64,000 nucleotides of DNA. It comes from Alistipes sp. Lineage in GTDB: Bacteria; Bacteroidota; Bacteroidia; Bacteroidales; Rikenellaceae. The notes beneath the pieces were generated by a model that was not told where the DNA came from, searched no databases, and saw nothing but the letters and a program-made list of their open reading frames with translations. The translations under genes and the position numbers were made by a program. The stretch covers positions 1 through 64,000 of the forward strand of contig JAGBEH010000007.1 in assembly GCA_017937125.1 (NCBI GenBank). The letters run 5' to 3'. This document shows, one piece after another, positions 35,745-45,124 of the stretch. Numbering within the stretch: position 1 is the first letter of the stretch; the number at the start of each line of letters is the position of its first letter.

Positions 35745-35879
35745 ATGAAAACAGAAAAACTGAATGATGTATTACGGTATGTATCGCCGCAGATATATAC
35801 CCTGCCTGTTACGGTGGATGCGGGTTTTGCCGCAAGTGCCGAGACCGATCCTATGACCGAAGTCGATGGCGAATGGTAA
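35745..35879 (+). CDS. 44-residue peptide between two GLUG lipoprotein genes
   Basis: An ATG at 35745 opens 44 codons ending in GEW and TAA. The N-terminal part is mildly basic (MKTEKLNDVLRY) and the C-terminal part acidic (AETDPMTEVDGEW), with no signal peptide or cysteine. It lies 33 bases after one GLUG gene and 29 before the next, on the same strand, and has no competing gene. Similar short acid-ended ORFs beside surface-glycan loci are familiar from Bacteroidetes, but I know no function. It could be a small precursor peptide or a chance frame. Confidence 0.5.
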   Translation: MKTEKLNDVLRYVSPQIYTLPVTVDAGFAASAETDPMTEVDGEW

Positions 35880-35908
35880 TATGTCTAACCTGTAAAGAAC
35901 CGTAAATT

Positions 35909-38900
35909 ATGAGAAATTACATTGGATTTATGGCCGTCGGCGCTATGCTGCTCGCCGCAGGCTGTGCGAAAGACGATACTGTCGCTACGAACGTGGTCGG
36001 CGGTAAGACGATTATCGGTGCGGGAATCTCCGAAACCCGTACCTCTTTGGGCGAATCCGTAGACGGGTCGCGCAAGGTGTATTGGTCGAATGGCGACCGA
36101 ATCGCCGTAAACGGCACTGTGTCGTCGGCCCTTGAGAATGTGGCCGAGCAGTCCACGAGTGCCGAGTTCGTATTCGACGGCGTATTGTCATTGCCGTATA
36201 AGGCCGTTTATCCCGCTTCGGCGTATACCGATGCCAATACGGTCACGCTGCCTGCCGTGCAGGCCAAGGGCGACGATTCGTTCGGCCGGGATGCCGAGCC
36301 TATGGTCGCATATGCCGATGCAGGCAACAATCTCCTGTTCCGCCATCTGTGCGCCGTGGTGAAGATCTCGCTTACGGCCGACGCCGATGCCGATGAAATA
36401 GCGTATGTCGAGTTCAAGGGCAACGGTTCGGAGCAGGTGTCGGGTGCGTTCTCGGTAGATTACGAGAATGCGACGATTACGGCGGCTTCGACGGCCGAGG
36501 ACGATAAGACCGTACGCGCGAATGTCGAGCGCGCTTTGTCGTCCGACGGTGGGACGAACGTTTATGTCGTAGTACCTGCCGGTACCTACGAGAACGGATT
36601 CACCGTGAAAGTCGTGGATACGTACGGACATTATATGGAAAAATCGACGACTTCGGCGCAGACTCTGGTTGCGGGACAAATCCTCGCTATGCCTTCGTTC
36701 GCATTCGTACCGACAGGCACGATTACGGGTGTCGAAATCGGTTCAGCCGCGGAGCTCATCGCTTTTGCCAAAGCATACAACAACCTCGAGTATGCCGATG
36801 TCGATCCGCTGCTGGTGACCTTGACGGCCGATATTACGTTCGATGAAGCGACCAATGCCGCATTCGAGCCGATCGGCGGTTTTCAGGCCGACGGCGTTAC
36901 GACGAACTATTTCAACGGTCGTTTCAACGGCAACGGCAAGACGATAAAGAATTACGCGTCGGCATCTCCCGTCTTCGCATATTGCGGCAGCAACGGTATA
37001 ATTTACGACCTTACGATGGATAATACCTGTTCGATCGCGGTAGACAAGGCTCAGACGTATGTCGGCGCACTCGTAGGTTATCACAAGGGCGTGTTGAGAA
37101 ACTGCTCGAGCTCCGCAACGATAACGATAGGCGGCTTCAGCGCTGCCGAAAGTATGACTGTCGGCGGTCTTGTCGGCCGTCTGATCGAAGGAACCGTCGA
37201 GGAGTGCTCGATGAACGGCAGTATTGAAATACCTGCCGAGTTCAGTTCGGCTGCCGATGTGAATGTCGGCGGTTTTGTCGGTTACAACTCGAATGCGAAC
37301 GGCGTGGTGCGCAATTCGACATTCGCCGGATCTTTGAACTGGGAGGGAGTGCTCGTCCCGATCGAAACAGGCTCTACGGGTGTAACCAAGGGATGGCGTC
37401 TGTGTATGGGCGGTATCGCAGGGCGCATAGCAGGTCGTGTCGAAGGCTGTAACACTACGGCCGAAGCAATCGTCAATGCGTCCGGAAACAGTACGTATAC
37501 TACCGCTGTCGGAGGTATGGTCGGCGTGTCGAACGAGAATGCCGCCGTGGATCATTGCATCAACAATGCGAAAGTTACCACGAAGATGCAGCGCTCGAAC
37601 AGCGACGGCCTGAACGATGCTTCGCGTTATGAATATTTGGGCGGTATCGTCGGTTTGAACGACGGCAATGTCTCGAATTCGGAGAATACCGCATTCGTGC
37701 AGACACGTTCGGCTTCGAAGTCGATCTCCGTGGGCGGTGTAGTAGGATATGCCCGTGCGGCCGGAAGTGTGACCGGTTGCAAAAGCTCCGGTGAAATAAC
37801 GGCTCGAACGAGCGGCGAAAAACCTTACGGTTCCCGTTATCTGATACTGGGCGGCGTTATCGGCAGTGTCGCTACCGAGTCGATTGCGGATATTTCGAAT
37901 GAGGGTCCGGTTACCGCGGCGCGTCTCGAAAGTGCGTCGGGCGCTACTTTGGCCGTCGGCGGTTGCATCGGTCAGGCTACGGTGAATATCAGCGGAGCCG
38001 GCAAGATCCTGAATACCGGCAAGGTATCGATGGAGATCGAAACCACATCTTTTAATTGGCTCGCCGAAGGCGGTGTCATCGGCTATGCTACGGCCTCCGT
38101 ATCCGAGGTCGAAAATCGCGGAGCCGTCGAATTCAAACAGACCGGCATAATGAAAAACACCTATACGGGCGGTATCGTCGGTATGAATAACAACAAACCG
38201 ATTACGATCCGTTCGTGTACGAATTCCGGAGAGGTCAAACGCGTGATCGATGCTTCGGGTGTCAGCAAGAATTCCGGCAATTGTCTGGGCGGTATAGTCG
38301 GCGGTATAGTCGGAGTGGAATCCGCCGTTATGAATTGTACCAATACGGGTGCGATTTTTCAGGGTATGTGGAACAATAATCTTACTAATGCTATCCCGAC
38401 CACGACGGCTATTGCCGGCGGTATCGTCGGTGCCGCAACGGGTAAGGGAGATGCCGCCCGTGTTATGATATCAGGTTGCAATGCGACTACGGGAACGTTA
38501 TATGCAAAGCGCGGCTTCATAGGCGGTATAGCGGGTTATGCCCAGTATGTCAGCATAAATGATTGCCGAAACGAGATGAGTACCGCTTCGAATATAGCGG
38601 CATATACCGGCGGTATCGCCGCCTATCTCTTGTCTTCGTCGGTTGAGAATTGCGTATGTAAGGCTACGCTCAATTCTACGAGCGGATCGCCGTATCTTGC
38701 GGGTATCGCAAGCTATGTAGACGGGACGTCGCAAGTATCGTCTTCGAAATATTTCGGCAATCTGGTATCGGGGGTTGCGGCTTTGGTCGCAGGTGGCATA
38801 GCAGCCGATACCGTCTCGGGAGCCGTGATTTCGGATTGCGGTTTCGGCGGAACGATCGACGGTGTCGAGATGACGGAACTCTCGCAGGCGTGCGGCGATA

Positions 38901-38947
38901 GCGATGCGACGCTCGAGAACAACTATATTTGGGACGGCAACGAATAG
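35909..38947 (+). CDS. Surface lipoprotein with fimbrillin-like N-terminus and GLUG repeats
   Basis: 1012 residues. The lipoprotein signal (MAVGAMLLAAGC) is followed by about 240 residues that resemble a fimbrillin/Mfa-like module (GSRKVYWSNGDRIAVNG; LPYKAVYPASAYTDANTVTL; FRHLCAVVKISLTAD). From about residue 330 it is GLUG-type repeats (GGLVGRLIEG, YLGGIVGLNDGNV, GGIAGYAQYVS). It looks like a beta-solenoid on a fimbrillin base, displayed at the surface. It shares repeat architecture with the gene at 32583, so the pair may be paralogous binding proteins of one locus. Confidence 0.85.
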   Translation: MRNYIGFMAVGAMLLAAGCAKDDTVATNVVGGKTIIGAGISETRTSLGESVDGSRKVYWSNGDRIAVNGTVSSALENVAEQSTSAEFVFDGVLSLPYKAVYPASAYTDANTVTLPAVQAKGDDSFGRDAEPMVAYADAGNNLLFRHLCAVVKISLTADADADEIAYVEFKGNGSEQVSGAFSVDYENATITAASTAEDDKTVRANVERALSSDGGTNVYVVVPAGTYENGFTVKVVDTYGHYMEKSTTSAQTLVAGQILAMPSFAFVPTGTITGVEIGSAAELIAFAKAYNNLEYADVDPLLVTLTADITFDEATNAAFEPIGGFQADGVTTNYFNGRFNGNGKTIKNYASASPVFAYCGSNGIIYDLTMDNTCSIAVDKAQTYVGALVGYHKGVLRNCSSSATITIGGFSAAESMTVGGLVGRLIEGTVEECSMNGSIEIPAEFSSAADVNVGGFVGYNSNANGVVRNSTFAGSLNWEGVLVPIETGSTGVTKGWRLCMGGIAGRIAGRVEGCNTTAEAIVNASGNSTYTTAVGGMVGVSNENAAVDHCINNAKVTTKMQRSNSDGLNDASRYEYLGGIVGLNDGNVSNSENTAFVQTRSASKSISVGGVVGYARAAGSVTGCKSSGEITARTSGEKPYGSRYLILGGVIGSVATESIADISNEGPVTAARLESASGATLAVGGCIGQATVNISGAGKILNTGKVSMEIETTSFNWLAEGGVIGYATASVSEVENRGAVEFKQTGIMKNTYTGGIVGMNNNKPITIRSCTNSGEVKRVIDASGVSKNSGNCLGGIVGGIVGVESAVMNCTNTGAIFQGMWNNNLTNAIPTTTAIAGGIVGAATGKGDAARVMISGCNATTGTLYAKRGFIGGIAGYAQYVSINDCRNEMSTASNIAAYTGGIAAYLLSSSVENCVCKATLNSTSGSPYLAGIASYVDGTSQVSSSKYFGNLVSGVAALVAGGIAADTVSGAVISDCGFGGTIDGVEMTELSQACGDSDATLENNYIWDGNE

Positions 38948-38972
38948 TTCCGTCCGATTGTGAACCGAGGAG

Positions 38973-39006
38973 CATATCGGAGTGCCGCAGGCGGTGCTCC
39001 GATATG
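38973..39006. terminator. Hairpin between GLUG lipoprotein and transporter gene
   Basis: A 10-bp perfect inverted repeat (38973-38982 with 38997-39006), extended by a GC-rich inner stem, lies after the GLUG gene stop. There is no T run, so it may be an attenuation or RNA-processing point that sets lower expression of the downstream genes. Type is uncertain. Confidence 0.4.
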
Positions 39007-39098
39007 GCCTTGATAACGGTGCGACGGCGGGTACGATGCGATCCGTCTCTCTGCGGCAGAGCGTTGCGGCGGAGGCACCCGAAAGAAAACGACCCGAA

Positions 39099-40382
39099 AT
39101 GAATAAAATGGAACAAACACGACATACTCGCACCAAGTGGGCGGTATTTACGGCTGCGACCCTCGGCTACGGACTGTTTTATGTCTGTCGGCTGAGTCTC
39201 AACGTAGTGAAGAAACCGATAGTGGATGCGGGTTATCTTACCGAAACCGAGTTGGGAATCATCGGCTCGGCACTCTTCTTTTCGTATGCGATAGGCAAAT
39301 TCGTGAACGGATTTCTGGCCGACAGGGTGAACGTGCGCTATCTTATGGCGGGCGGTCTGCTCGTCGCCGCGCTCGTGAATTTCATACTGGGATTTGCCGT
39401 GCCTTTCTGGGCGTTCGTCATTCTGTGGGCGGTAAACGGCTGGGCACAGTCGGTGGGAGGCCCTTGCAGCGTCATAGCCTTGAACCGCTGGTTCGACAGC
39501 CGACAGCGCGGTACGGTATACGGATTCTGGAGTGCGAGCCATAATATCGGCGAAGCCGTGACGTTCATCGTAACGTCGTTCGTCGTGGGGTGGCTCGGCT
39601 GGCAGTGGGGCTTTATGAGCGCGGCATGTCTGGGCGCCGTCGGCGTGGCATTGATATTCGCCTTCCTCAAACCCTCGCCCGAAGGGTATGCGCCCGCGGC
39701 CGAAAGCGTTGCCGACGGCAAAGGCTCGTCGGTGAACGGCAGACAGCTGGAGGTGCTGAAGACCCCGATGATATGGGCACTGGCCCTTGCCAGCGGATTT
39801 ATGTATATCAGCCGTTATGCGGTGAACAGCTGGGGTGTCTATTATTTCGCCGCCGACAAGGGTTACGACCTCGTTTCGGCAGGCTCCCTTATATCCGTAA
39901 GCTCGGTGTTCGGAATCGTCGGCACCGTATTTTCGGGTCTCATATCCGACAAATTCTTCAACAGCGACCGCAACCTGCCCGCGTGCCTGTTCAGCCTGCT
40001 GAATCTGGTTTCGCTGGCGCTGTTCCTCTTCGGACCGAGCGGCTGCCATACGCTGGATGTCGTTGCAATGGTGCTGTTCGGTATCTCCGTAGGCGTGCTC
40101 ATATGTTTCCTCGGCGGATTGATGGCCGTGGACATAGCTCCCGAAGGCGCCACGGGTGCGGCATTGGGCATCATAGGCGTATCGAGCTATATGGCTGCGG
40201 GCTTGCAGGACATAGTCAGCGGGTTCCTCATCGAATCGCGCAAGACGGTCATCGACGGCGTTACGGTCTACGATTTCAGCGCTATGCGCCTGTTCTGGCT
40301 GGGAGCGGCCTGTATGTCGCTGCTGCTGTTGCTGCTGATACTCGTCGCTGCACGCCGTAAACGTAAAACACAATCGTTATGA
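39099..40382 (+). CDS. Major-facilitator transporter, GlpT/UhpT (organophosphate:Pi antiporter) type
   Basis: About 427 residues from ATG 39099. The frame is open further 5' but the signal and TM pattern begin here. Twelve hydrophobic segments are seen. The start (YGLFYVCRLSLNVVKKPIVD) and the segments GWAQSVGGPCSVIALNRWFD and SHNIGEAVTFIVTS are signatures of the organophosphate:phosphate antiporter family, which exchanges sugar phosphates or glycerol-3-phosphate for Pi. The two phosphate-binding arginines are plausible at YVCR and in the second half (YISRY). It is the head of a run of overlapping genes for phosphoesterase, epimerase and mutase, so a phosphosugar substrate is likely. Confidence 0.85.
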   Translation: MNKMEQTRHTRTKWAVFTAATLGYGLFYVCRLSLNVVKKPIVDAGYLTETELGIIGSALFFSYAIGKFVNGFLADRVNVRYLMAGGLLVAALVNFILGFAVPFWAFVILWAVNGWAQSVGGPCSVIALNRWFDSRQRGTVYGFWSASHNIGEAVTFIVTSFVVGWLGWQWGFMSAACLGAVGVALIFAFLKPSPEGYAPAAESVADGKGSSVNGRQLEVLKTPMIWALALASGFMYISRYAVNSWGVYYFAADKGYDLVSAGSLISVSSVFGIVGTVFSGLISDKFFNSDRNLPACLFSLLNLVSLALFLFGPSGCHTLDVVAMVLFGISVGVLICFLGGLMAVDIAPEGATGAALGIIGVSSYMAAGLQDIVSGFLIESRKTVIDGVTVYDFSAMRLFWLGAACMSLLLLLLILVAARRKRKTQSL

Positions 40383-41233
40383 AAGGGAAAACCATAATAT
40401 TGTTCTGCCTGTCGGTATTCGCGCTTGCGGTATCCACGGGCGAGGCGCAGGCCAGGCGACCCCGCGGTTGCGCCGTGAAGCTGTGTACCTACAATATCCG
40501 CGGCGATATGCCGCGCGACCGCAATACGGTCAATGCGTGGAGCCTTCGGCGGGATTCGTTATGCGGCATCATCCTGCGCAATGACTTCGACATCGTATGT
40601 ATGCAGGAAGTGCTGGCGGGGCAGCTGGCGGACATAGAGCGCGCTACGGGTTACGCCTTCGTCGGCAGCCGCGGATTTTACAACCCCGTTTTCTATAAGG
40701 CCGACCGTTTCGAACTGCTTCATACCGAGACCTTCTGGCTGTCGGAGTCTATGGAGCCGTTCTCGAAAGGTTGGGATGCCAAGTACGACCGTTATTGCAC
40801 GTGGGCGCATTTCCGCGACCGTCGCTGCGGCGAGGAGTTTATGGTGTTCAACACCCACCTCGACCATCGCGGCGCCGTGGCCAAGCGCGAAGGGGCGGCA
40901 CTGGTTTGCCGCGAGGCCGAACGTATCGCCGACGGCCGTCCGTTTTTCATCTGCGGCGATATGAACAGTTTCGACACTACCGATGCCTATGCGCAGTACA
41001 CGGAACGGCTGTACGATGCCCGCAAGGCGGCGGCGAACGTCTCGGGGCCTGTCGGTACTGCCCATAATTTCGGCAAGGTGGAGCCTGTGCGCATAGATTA
41101 CATATTCGTAAACGACCGCGTAAAGGTGATGTCCTATGACGCCGATGACGAGAGTTATCCGAACGGGATGTATCCGTCGGACCATTACGCCGTATTCATA
41201 GATGCGGTATTTACAAAAAAACATAAACGATGA
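40379..41233 (+). CDS. Exported endonuclease/exonuclease/phosphatase (EEP)-family phosphoesterase
   Basis: 284 residues overlapping the transporter by 4 bases (ATGA). A signal peptide (MKGKTIILFCLSVFALAVST, cleavage near AQA) exports it. EEP motifs are complete: LCTYNIRGD, CMQEV (metal Glu), NTHLDH, GDMNSFD, RIDYIFV and YPSDHYAV (catalytic His). EEP enzymes split phosphodiesters or phosphomonoesters with a metal; members act on nucleic acids, inositol phosphates, sphingomyelin or other phosphodiesters. In this setting it probably trims a phosphorylated glycan or glycerophospho compound in the periplasm. The substrate is inferred. Confidence 0.88.
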   Translation: MKGKTIILFCLSVFALAVSTGEAQARRPRGCAVKLCTYNIRGDMPRDRNTVNAWSLRRDSLCGIILRNDFDIVCMQEVLAGQLADIERATGYAFVGSRGFYNPVFYKADRFELLHTETFWLSESMEPFSKGWDAKYDRYCTWAHFRDRRCGEEFMVFNTHLDHRGAVAKREGAALVCREAERIADGRPFFICGDMNSFDTTDAYAQYTERLYDARKAAANVSGPVGTAHNFGKVEPVRIDYIFVNDRVKVMSYDADDESYPNGMYPSDHYAVFIDAVFTKKHKR

Positions 41234-41955
41234 TTGCAACTGATATTTTCGAAGGGCTGAAAGGACGGCTCATAGTGTCGTGCCAGGCGGAAGAAGGGTC
41301 TCCGTTCGATTCGCCCGAAGGTGTGTGCGCATTCGCCGAGTGCGCCGTTACGGGCGGTGCGGCCGCCATACGGTCGTGCGGAGTCGAGAAGACCGATTAC
41401 CTGATACGCCATATTCCGCTGCCCGTAATCGGGCTTACGAAGTCGCATTTCGACGACGGGTTCGTGCGCATAACGGGTTCGTTCGCGGAGGTGGAGCAGC
41501 TGATAGGGATCCGCACGCCGCTGATTGCCGTGGACGGAACTTTCCGCCCGCGCGAAGGGGCGCTGACGGGGCCCGAATACATCCGCACAATAAAAGAGCG
41601 GTGGCCGAACGTTAAGATAATGGCCGACATTTCTACCTCAGAGGAGGCCGTGGCGTGCCGACAGGCGGGTGCCGACTGCGTATCGACTACGCTCTGCGGA
41701 TATACGCCGCATACGGCGGCCGAGGCTGCGGGCGGCCCGTCGGTGGAGATGTTGAGACGCTGCGTCGAAGCGCTGCCCGGCTGTCCCGTCTTCGCGGAGG
41801 GGCGTTACAATACCCCTGCCGAGGCTGCTTCGGCTATCGAAGCGGGGGCGTGGGCCGTGGTCGTCGGATCGGCCATTACGCGCCCGCACCTTATTACGCG
41901 CTGGTTTGCCGACGCATTGGAACGGAGTAGAGGAAAAAACTTGCAGCAGTTATGA
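41230..41955 (+). CDS. nanE: N-acetylmannosamine-6-phosphate 2-epimerase-like (NanE)
   Basis: 241 residues, the standard length. It begins GRLIVSCQA and has GGAAAIRSCGV, VIGLTKSHF with the catalytic Lys71, MADISTSEEA, DCVSTTLCGYTP, FAEGRYNTP with catalytic Glu190, and VVGSAITRPHLIT. This is the full NanE signature. It converts ManNAc-6-P to GlcNAc-6-P in the cytoplasm. It overlaps its neighbours by 4 bases on both sides, so it is in one transcript with the transporter, EEP and mutase. No nanA or nanK is present, so it is not a sialic acid operon; the ManNAc-6-P may be imported directly. Confidence 0.92.
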   Translation: MIATDIFEGLKGRLIVSCQAEEGSPFDSPEGVCAFAECAVTGGAAAIRSCGVEKTDYLIRHIPLPVIGLTKSHFDDGFVRITGSFAEVEQLIGIRTPLIAVDGTFRPREGALTGPEYIRTIKERWPNVKIMADISTSEEAVACRQAGADCVSTTLCGYTPHTAAEAAGGPSVEMLRRCVEALPGCPVFAEGRYNTPAEAASAIEAGAWAVVVGSAITRPHLITRWFADALERSRGKNLQQL

Positions 41956-43388
41956 ATATTTTTTTCGGAACCGACGGTTGGAGGGCATTGCTCGACTCGG
42001 AGATCAACGCGGAGAGCGTGGCCGTCGTGGCTCAGGCTTTCGCCGATTACATAAATTCATCGTGCGGAAACGACAGTCCCGTGCGTGTGGCGGTGTCGTA
42101 CGATACGCGCCGCAACTCGCATCTGTTCGCGTCGATATTCGCCGAGGTGCTGTCGGGCAACGGCATAACGGCGTTGTTGTCGGACCGTGTTACGCCGACG
42201 CCCGTGCTGTCGTTCGCCACACGCACTATGGGGTGTGCGGCGGGTGTGATGATAACGGCGTCGCATAATCCGCCGTCGTATAACGGCATAAAGTTCAAAT
42301 CCCCGTTGGGCGGCCCGTTCTCGCTCGAACAGACGCGGGCGGTAGAGAAGTTCCTCGGAGCTTCGCAGATCGTGCGCTCGGACGCGAATGTGGCGGAGAC
42401 CGATTTTATGTCCGACTATACGGCACAGATAGAGCGTCTCATAGATTTCGGGGCCATTCGCAGGTCGGGACTTGCGGTATTGATCGACAGTATGGGAGGT
42501 GCGGGTCTTACGCTTACGCAGGAGCTGCTGCGCAAACACGGCTGTAAGGCCGATACCATCTTCGGCGAACCGTCCGAAACTTTCCACGGGCGGCTGGCCG
42601 AACCTATCGAGAAGAACCTGCGGCCTCTGTCGGAGGCGCTGCGCGGCGGCGGTTACGCTTTCGGCGCAGCTACCGACGGCGATGCCGACAGGCTGGGAGT
42701 TTGTCTCGATACGGGGGAGTGGCTGTCTGCGCAGAATACCATCCTGCTGATCGTCGATTATCTCAAGCGCGTGAAGCGTGCCGAGGGCGGCATAGTGAAG
42801 ACGTCGTCGGTGTCGGACAAGATACGTGTGGCTTTCGAATCGCCGCAGACGCCCGTTTACGACGTGCAGGTGGGGTTCAAGTACATAGCCGACATAATGT
42901 ATGAACATGAGATAGCTTTCGGCGGCGAGGAGAGCGGCGGCTTCGGCTACGGAATGCATATCCCCGAGCGCGACGGCATATTTTCGTCGCTGCTGATGCT
43001 TGAAATGCTGGCGGTGTCGCCTTATCGCAAACTCTCCGAATACCTTGCCGACCGTCGGCGCGAGTTGGGGGAGATATGTTACGACCGTATAGATATGCAC
43101 TATGACCGCGAGGACAAGAACGATCTGCTGCCGTGGTTGTGCGAAGACCGGCCGGCGTCGCTGTCGGGATTCGCGGTGCGCGATATAAAGACTTTTTTGA
43201 GCAGCCGCGGCATTGTGAACGGTGTGAAGATGATTTTCGAGGGGGATTGCCGCTGGCTGCTTATTCGCAGTTCCGAAACCGAGAACATAATACGTTTCTA
43301 TGCCGAAGGGCAGGACGACGCGGAGGTGGCGTCGCTGCTTGCGGAAGGCGGGAAACTGTTGCAAAGAATATCAATGTCAAAACGATGA
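41952..43388 (+). CDS. Alpha-D-phosphohexomutase (phosphoglucosamine/phosphomannomutase-like)
   Basis: 478 residues. The four functional parts are present: phosphoserine loop ITASHNPPS (Ser104), metal loop TDGDADRLG (about 241-249), sugar-binding GGEESGG (324-330) and the phosphate-binding loop RSSETENIIRFYAE. It moves phosphate between C6 and C1 of a hexose or amino sugar. Next to NanE the likely substrate is GlcNAc-6-P/GlcNAc-1-P or a mannose or glucose equivalent; specificity is not decided by these motifs. It overlaps nanE by 4 bases. Confidence 0.9.
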   Translation: MNIFFGTDGWRALLDSEINAESVAVVAQAFADYINSSCGNDSPVRVAVSYDTRRNSHLFASIFAEVLSGNGITALLSDRVTPTPVLSFATRTMGCAAGVMITASHNPPSYNGIKFKSPLGGPFSLEQTRAVEKFLGASQIVRSDANVAETDFMSDYTAQIERLIDFGAIRRSGLAVLIDSMGGAGLTLTQELLRKHGCKADTIFGEPSETFHGRLAEPIEKNLRPLSEALRGGGYAFGAATDGDADRLGVCLDTGEWLSAQNTILLIVDYLKRVKRAEGGIVKTSSVSDKIRVAFESPQTPVYDVQVGFKYIADIMYEHEIAFGGEESGGFGYGMHIPERDGIFSSLLMLEMLAVSPYRKLSEYLADRRRELGEICYDRIDMHYDREDKNDLLPWLCEDRPASLSGFAVRDIKTFLSSRGIVNGVKMIFEGDCRWLLIRSSETENIIRFYAEGQDDAEVASLLAEGGKLLQRISMSKR

Positions 43389-43395
43389 ATTTTAT

Positions 43396-45084
43396 ATGAA
43401 ACGCTTCTATTTGTCAATATTTTTCGTCCTGCTTCTCGTCTCGTGCGGCAAGGATACGGGCATCGATCCCGACGGCGGGGGCGTCAAGCCTGAAGGCGAA
43501 GTTACGGTCCGCGGAATAATTTACGACAACGGCGGCAACGTTATGCCGAACGTCGTCGTGTCGGACGGCTTGAACTGTGTCAAAACCAAGAGCGACGGAC
43601 GTTTCGAATTGGCGAGCGACCTTACGAAGGCCAAGTTCGTGTTCGTAGTGCAGCCGTCGGGATACAGGTCTGCCGTCGAAAAGGGCAGGGCGCAGTATTA
43701 CAAGCGGCTCGGCGAGGGAGATGCCCAGCAGATAAACGGAGTTTACCAGTTGCGCTTTACCCTCGAAAAGATTGCGGGCGATGCCGATCGCTTCACGATG
43801 GTTATGTCGGGCGACCCGCAGCCGCGGGCGCGCACGGCGGGGTACGATAAGATAGGATACCATTCGCTCGATTGCAGTGCCGATATGTGGCGCGATATGA
43901 AGGAGTATGCGGCCACCGTCACCGACCGTCCCGTCTACGGCGTGGTTCTCGGCGACCTGGTTCACGAGAATATGTCGCTGTATAAGGACTATCTCGACGG
44001 TATCGCCTCGCTCGACTATGCCACTTACAGCGTCATAGGCAACCACGACAACGATACGAATGCTGCCGACGATGATTCGGGAGCAGCCTATTTCGAGCAG
44101 AACCTCGGGCCGCGCAACTACTCGTTCAACGTCGGGCGGTTCCACGTAATCGTCCTCGACAATCTGATTATGAAGCTCGACGGCTCGAAGAAACTCAAAG
44201 AATACGATCAGGGGCTTACCGACGACATATGGACGTGGCTGCAAAACGATCTTAGATTCGTGGACCGTTCGACGCCGCTTATCGTCTGCTCCCATTCGCC
44301 TATGTTCAGGCTCGCGTCCGGCAGCGACCGCTACGCATCCTCGGGAACCAAACACGGCGCCGACTATGCCAATCTGCTGTCGAAATACAAGAAGGTGTAC
44401 GCGTGGGCGGGGCACGTGCACAATTCGTTCAACTTCGTGTATGACGATACGGCCGAATATCCCAATATCGAGGTACATACCGTTTCGAGGTCTACGGGTG
44501 CACTGTGGATAAACGAGTGGTTGTGCGAGGACGGCACTCCGCGCGGCTACGTGGTCGTGGACATCGACGGCGAGAATGTAGAGTGGAAGTTCAAGCCCGT
44601 CGCATACCAGAGCAGTACGGCTGCGGGCGCAACGCCGTCATACAAGTATCGCGACTTCGTATTTACCGACGGCGTCGCCTACCGCAACGGCAAGCGTCTC
44701 GATTCGTCATATCAGCTGCGTGCCTATCCGCGCGGCGCATACGGCGACAAATACGTCTATGCGAACGTGTTTATGTACGACGAGAAGTGGGGGCAGGTAA
44801 AGTTCACGTCGGAGTCGGGCGGCACGACCGTGATGACTAAAGTGCCCAAGGCAAGTGCCGCAGAGATCAAGAACGGCACCGCGAAGTCGTACGACGCGGC
44901 TTACAAAGAGGTCTTCGATTTCTATAAGACCAATAATTCGACGTTGAACGGCAACAGCGGTTTTTCGATGAGCTACGAACTGCCTCACCTGTTCCGATGC
45001 TATGCGGCCTCCGAGAGCGATCGCGGTACGGTTACCGTTACCGACCGTTTCGGCAACGAATATTCGACTACGGTGTCGTGGTAG
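43396..45084 (+). CDS. Calcineurin-like phosphoesterase lipoprotein with MetallophosN/C domains
   Basis: About 562 residues from ATG 43396, the start of a lipoprotein signal (MKRFYLSIFFVLLLVSC). Order: a small beta-sandwich N-domain (about 35-125, TVRGIIYDNGGNVMPNVVVSDG), the metallophosphoesterase core with SGDPQPR, VLGDLVHEN, IGNHDND, CSHSPMF and AGHVHNSF (about 135-345), and a C-terminal beta domain (RDFVFTDGVAYRNG, TVTVTDRFGNEY). The metal ligands of the fold are all present. It is lipidated and exported, so it acts on an extracellular or periplasmic phosphoester. It starts 7 bases after the mutase stop. Confidence 0.9.
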   Translation: MKRFYLSIFFVLLLVSCGKDTGIDPDGGGVKPEGEVTVRGIIYDNGGNVMPNVVVSDGLNCVKTKSDGRFELASDLTKAKFVFVVQPSGYRSAVEKGRAQYYKRLGEGDAQQINGVYQLRFTLEKIAGDADRFTMVMSGDPQPRARTAGYDKIGYHSLDCSADMWRDMKEYAATVTDRPVYGVVLGDLVHENMSLYKDYLDGIASLDYATYSVIGNHDNDTNAADDDSGAAYFEQNLGPRNYSFNVGRFHVIVLDNLIMKLDGSKKLKEYDQGLTDDIWTWLQNDLRFVDRSTPLIVCSHSPMFRLASGSDRYASSGTKHGADYANLLSKYKKVYAWAGHVHNSFNFVYDDTAEYPNIEVHTVSRSTGALWINEWLCEDGTPRGYVVVDIDGENVEWKFKPVAYQSSTAAGATPSYKYRDFVFTDGVAYRNGKRLDSSYQLRAYPRGAYGDKYVYANVFMYDEKWGQVKFTSESGGTTVMTKVPKASAAEIKNGTAKSYDAAYKEVFDFYKTNNSTLNGNSGFSMSYELPHLFRCYAASESDRGTVTVTDRFGNEYSTTVSW

Positions 45085-45124
45085 CGGAAAACTGTTTACG
45101 GACTATTCTAAATAACCGATTTAT

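Noticed and set aside
35909-38947. Calling the GLUG proteins catalytic pectate-lyase-like beta-helix enzymes
   Set aside because: No catalytic or metal motif is visible in the solenoids; they look like binding scaffolds.
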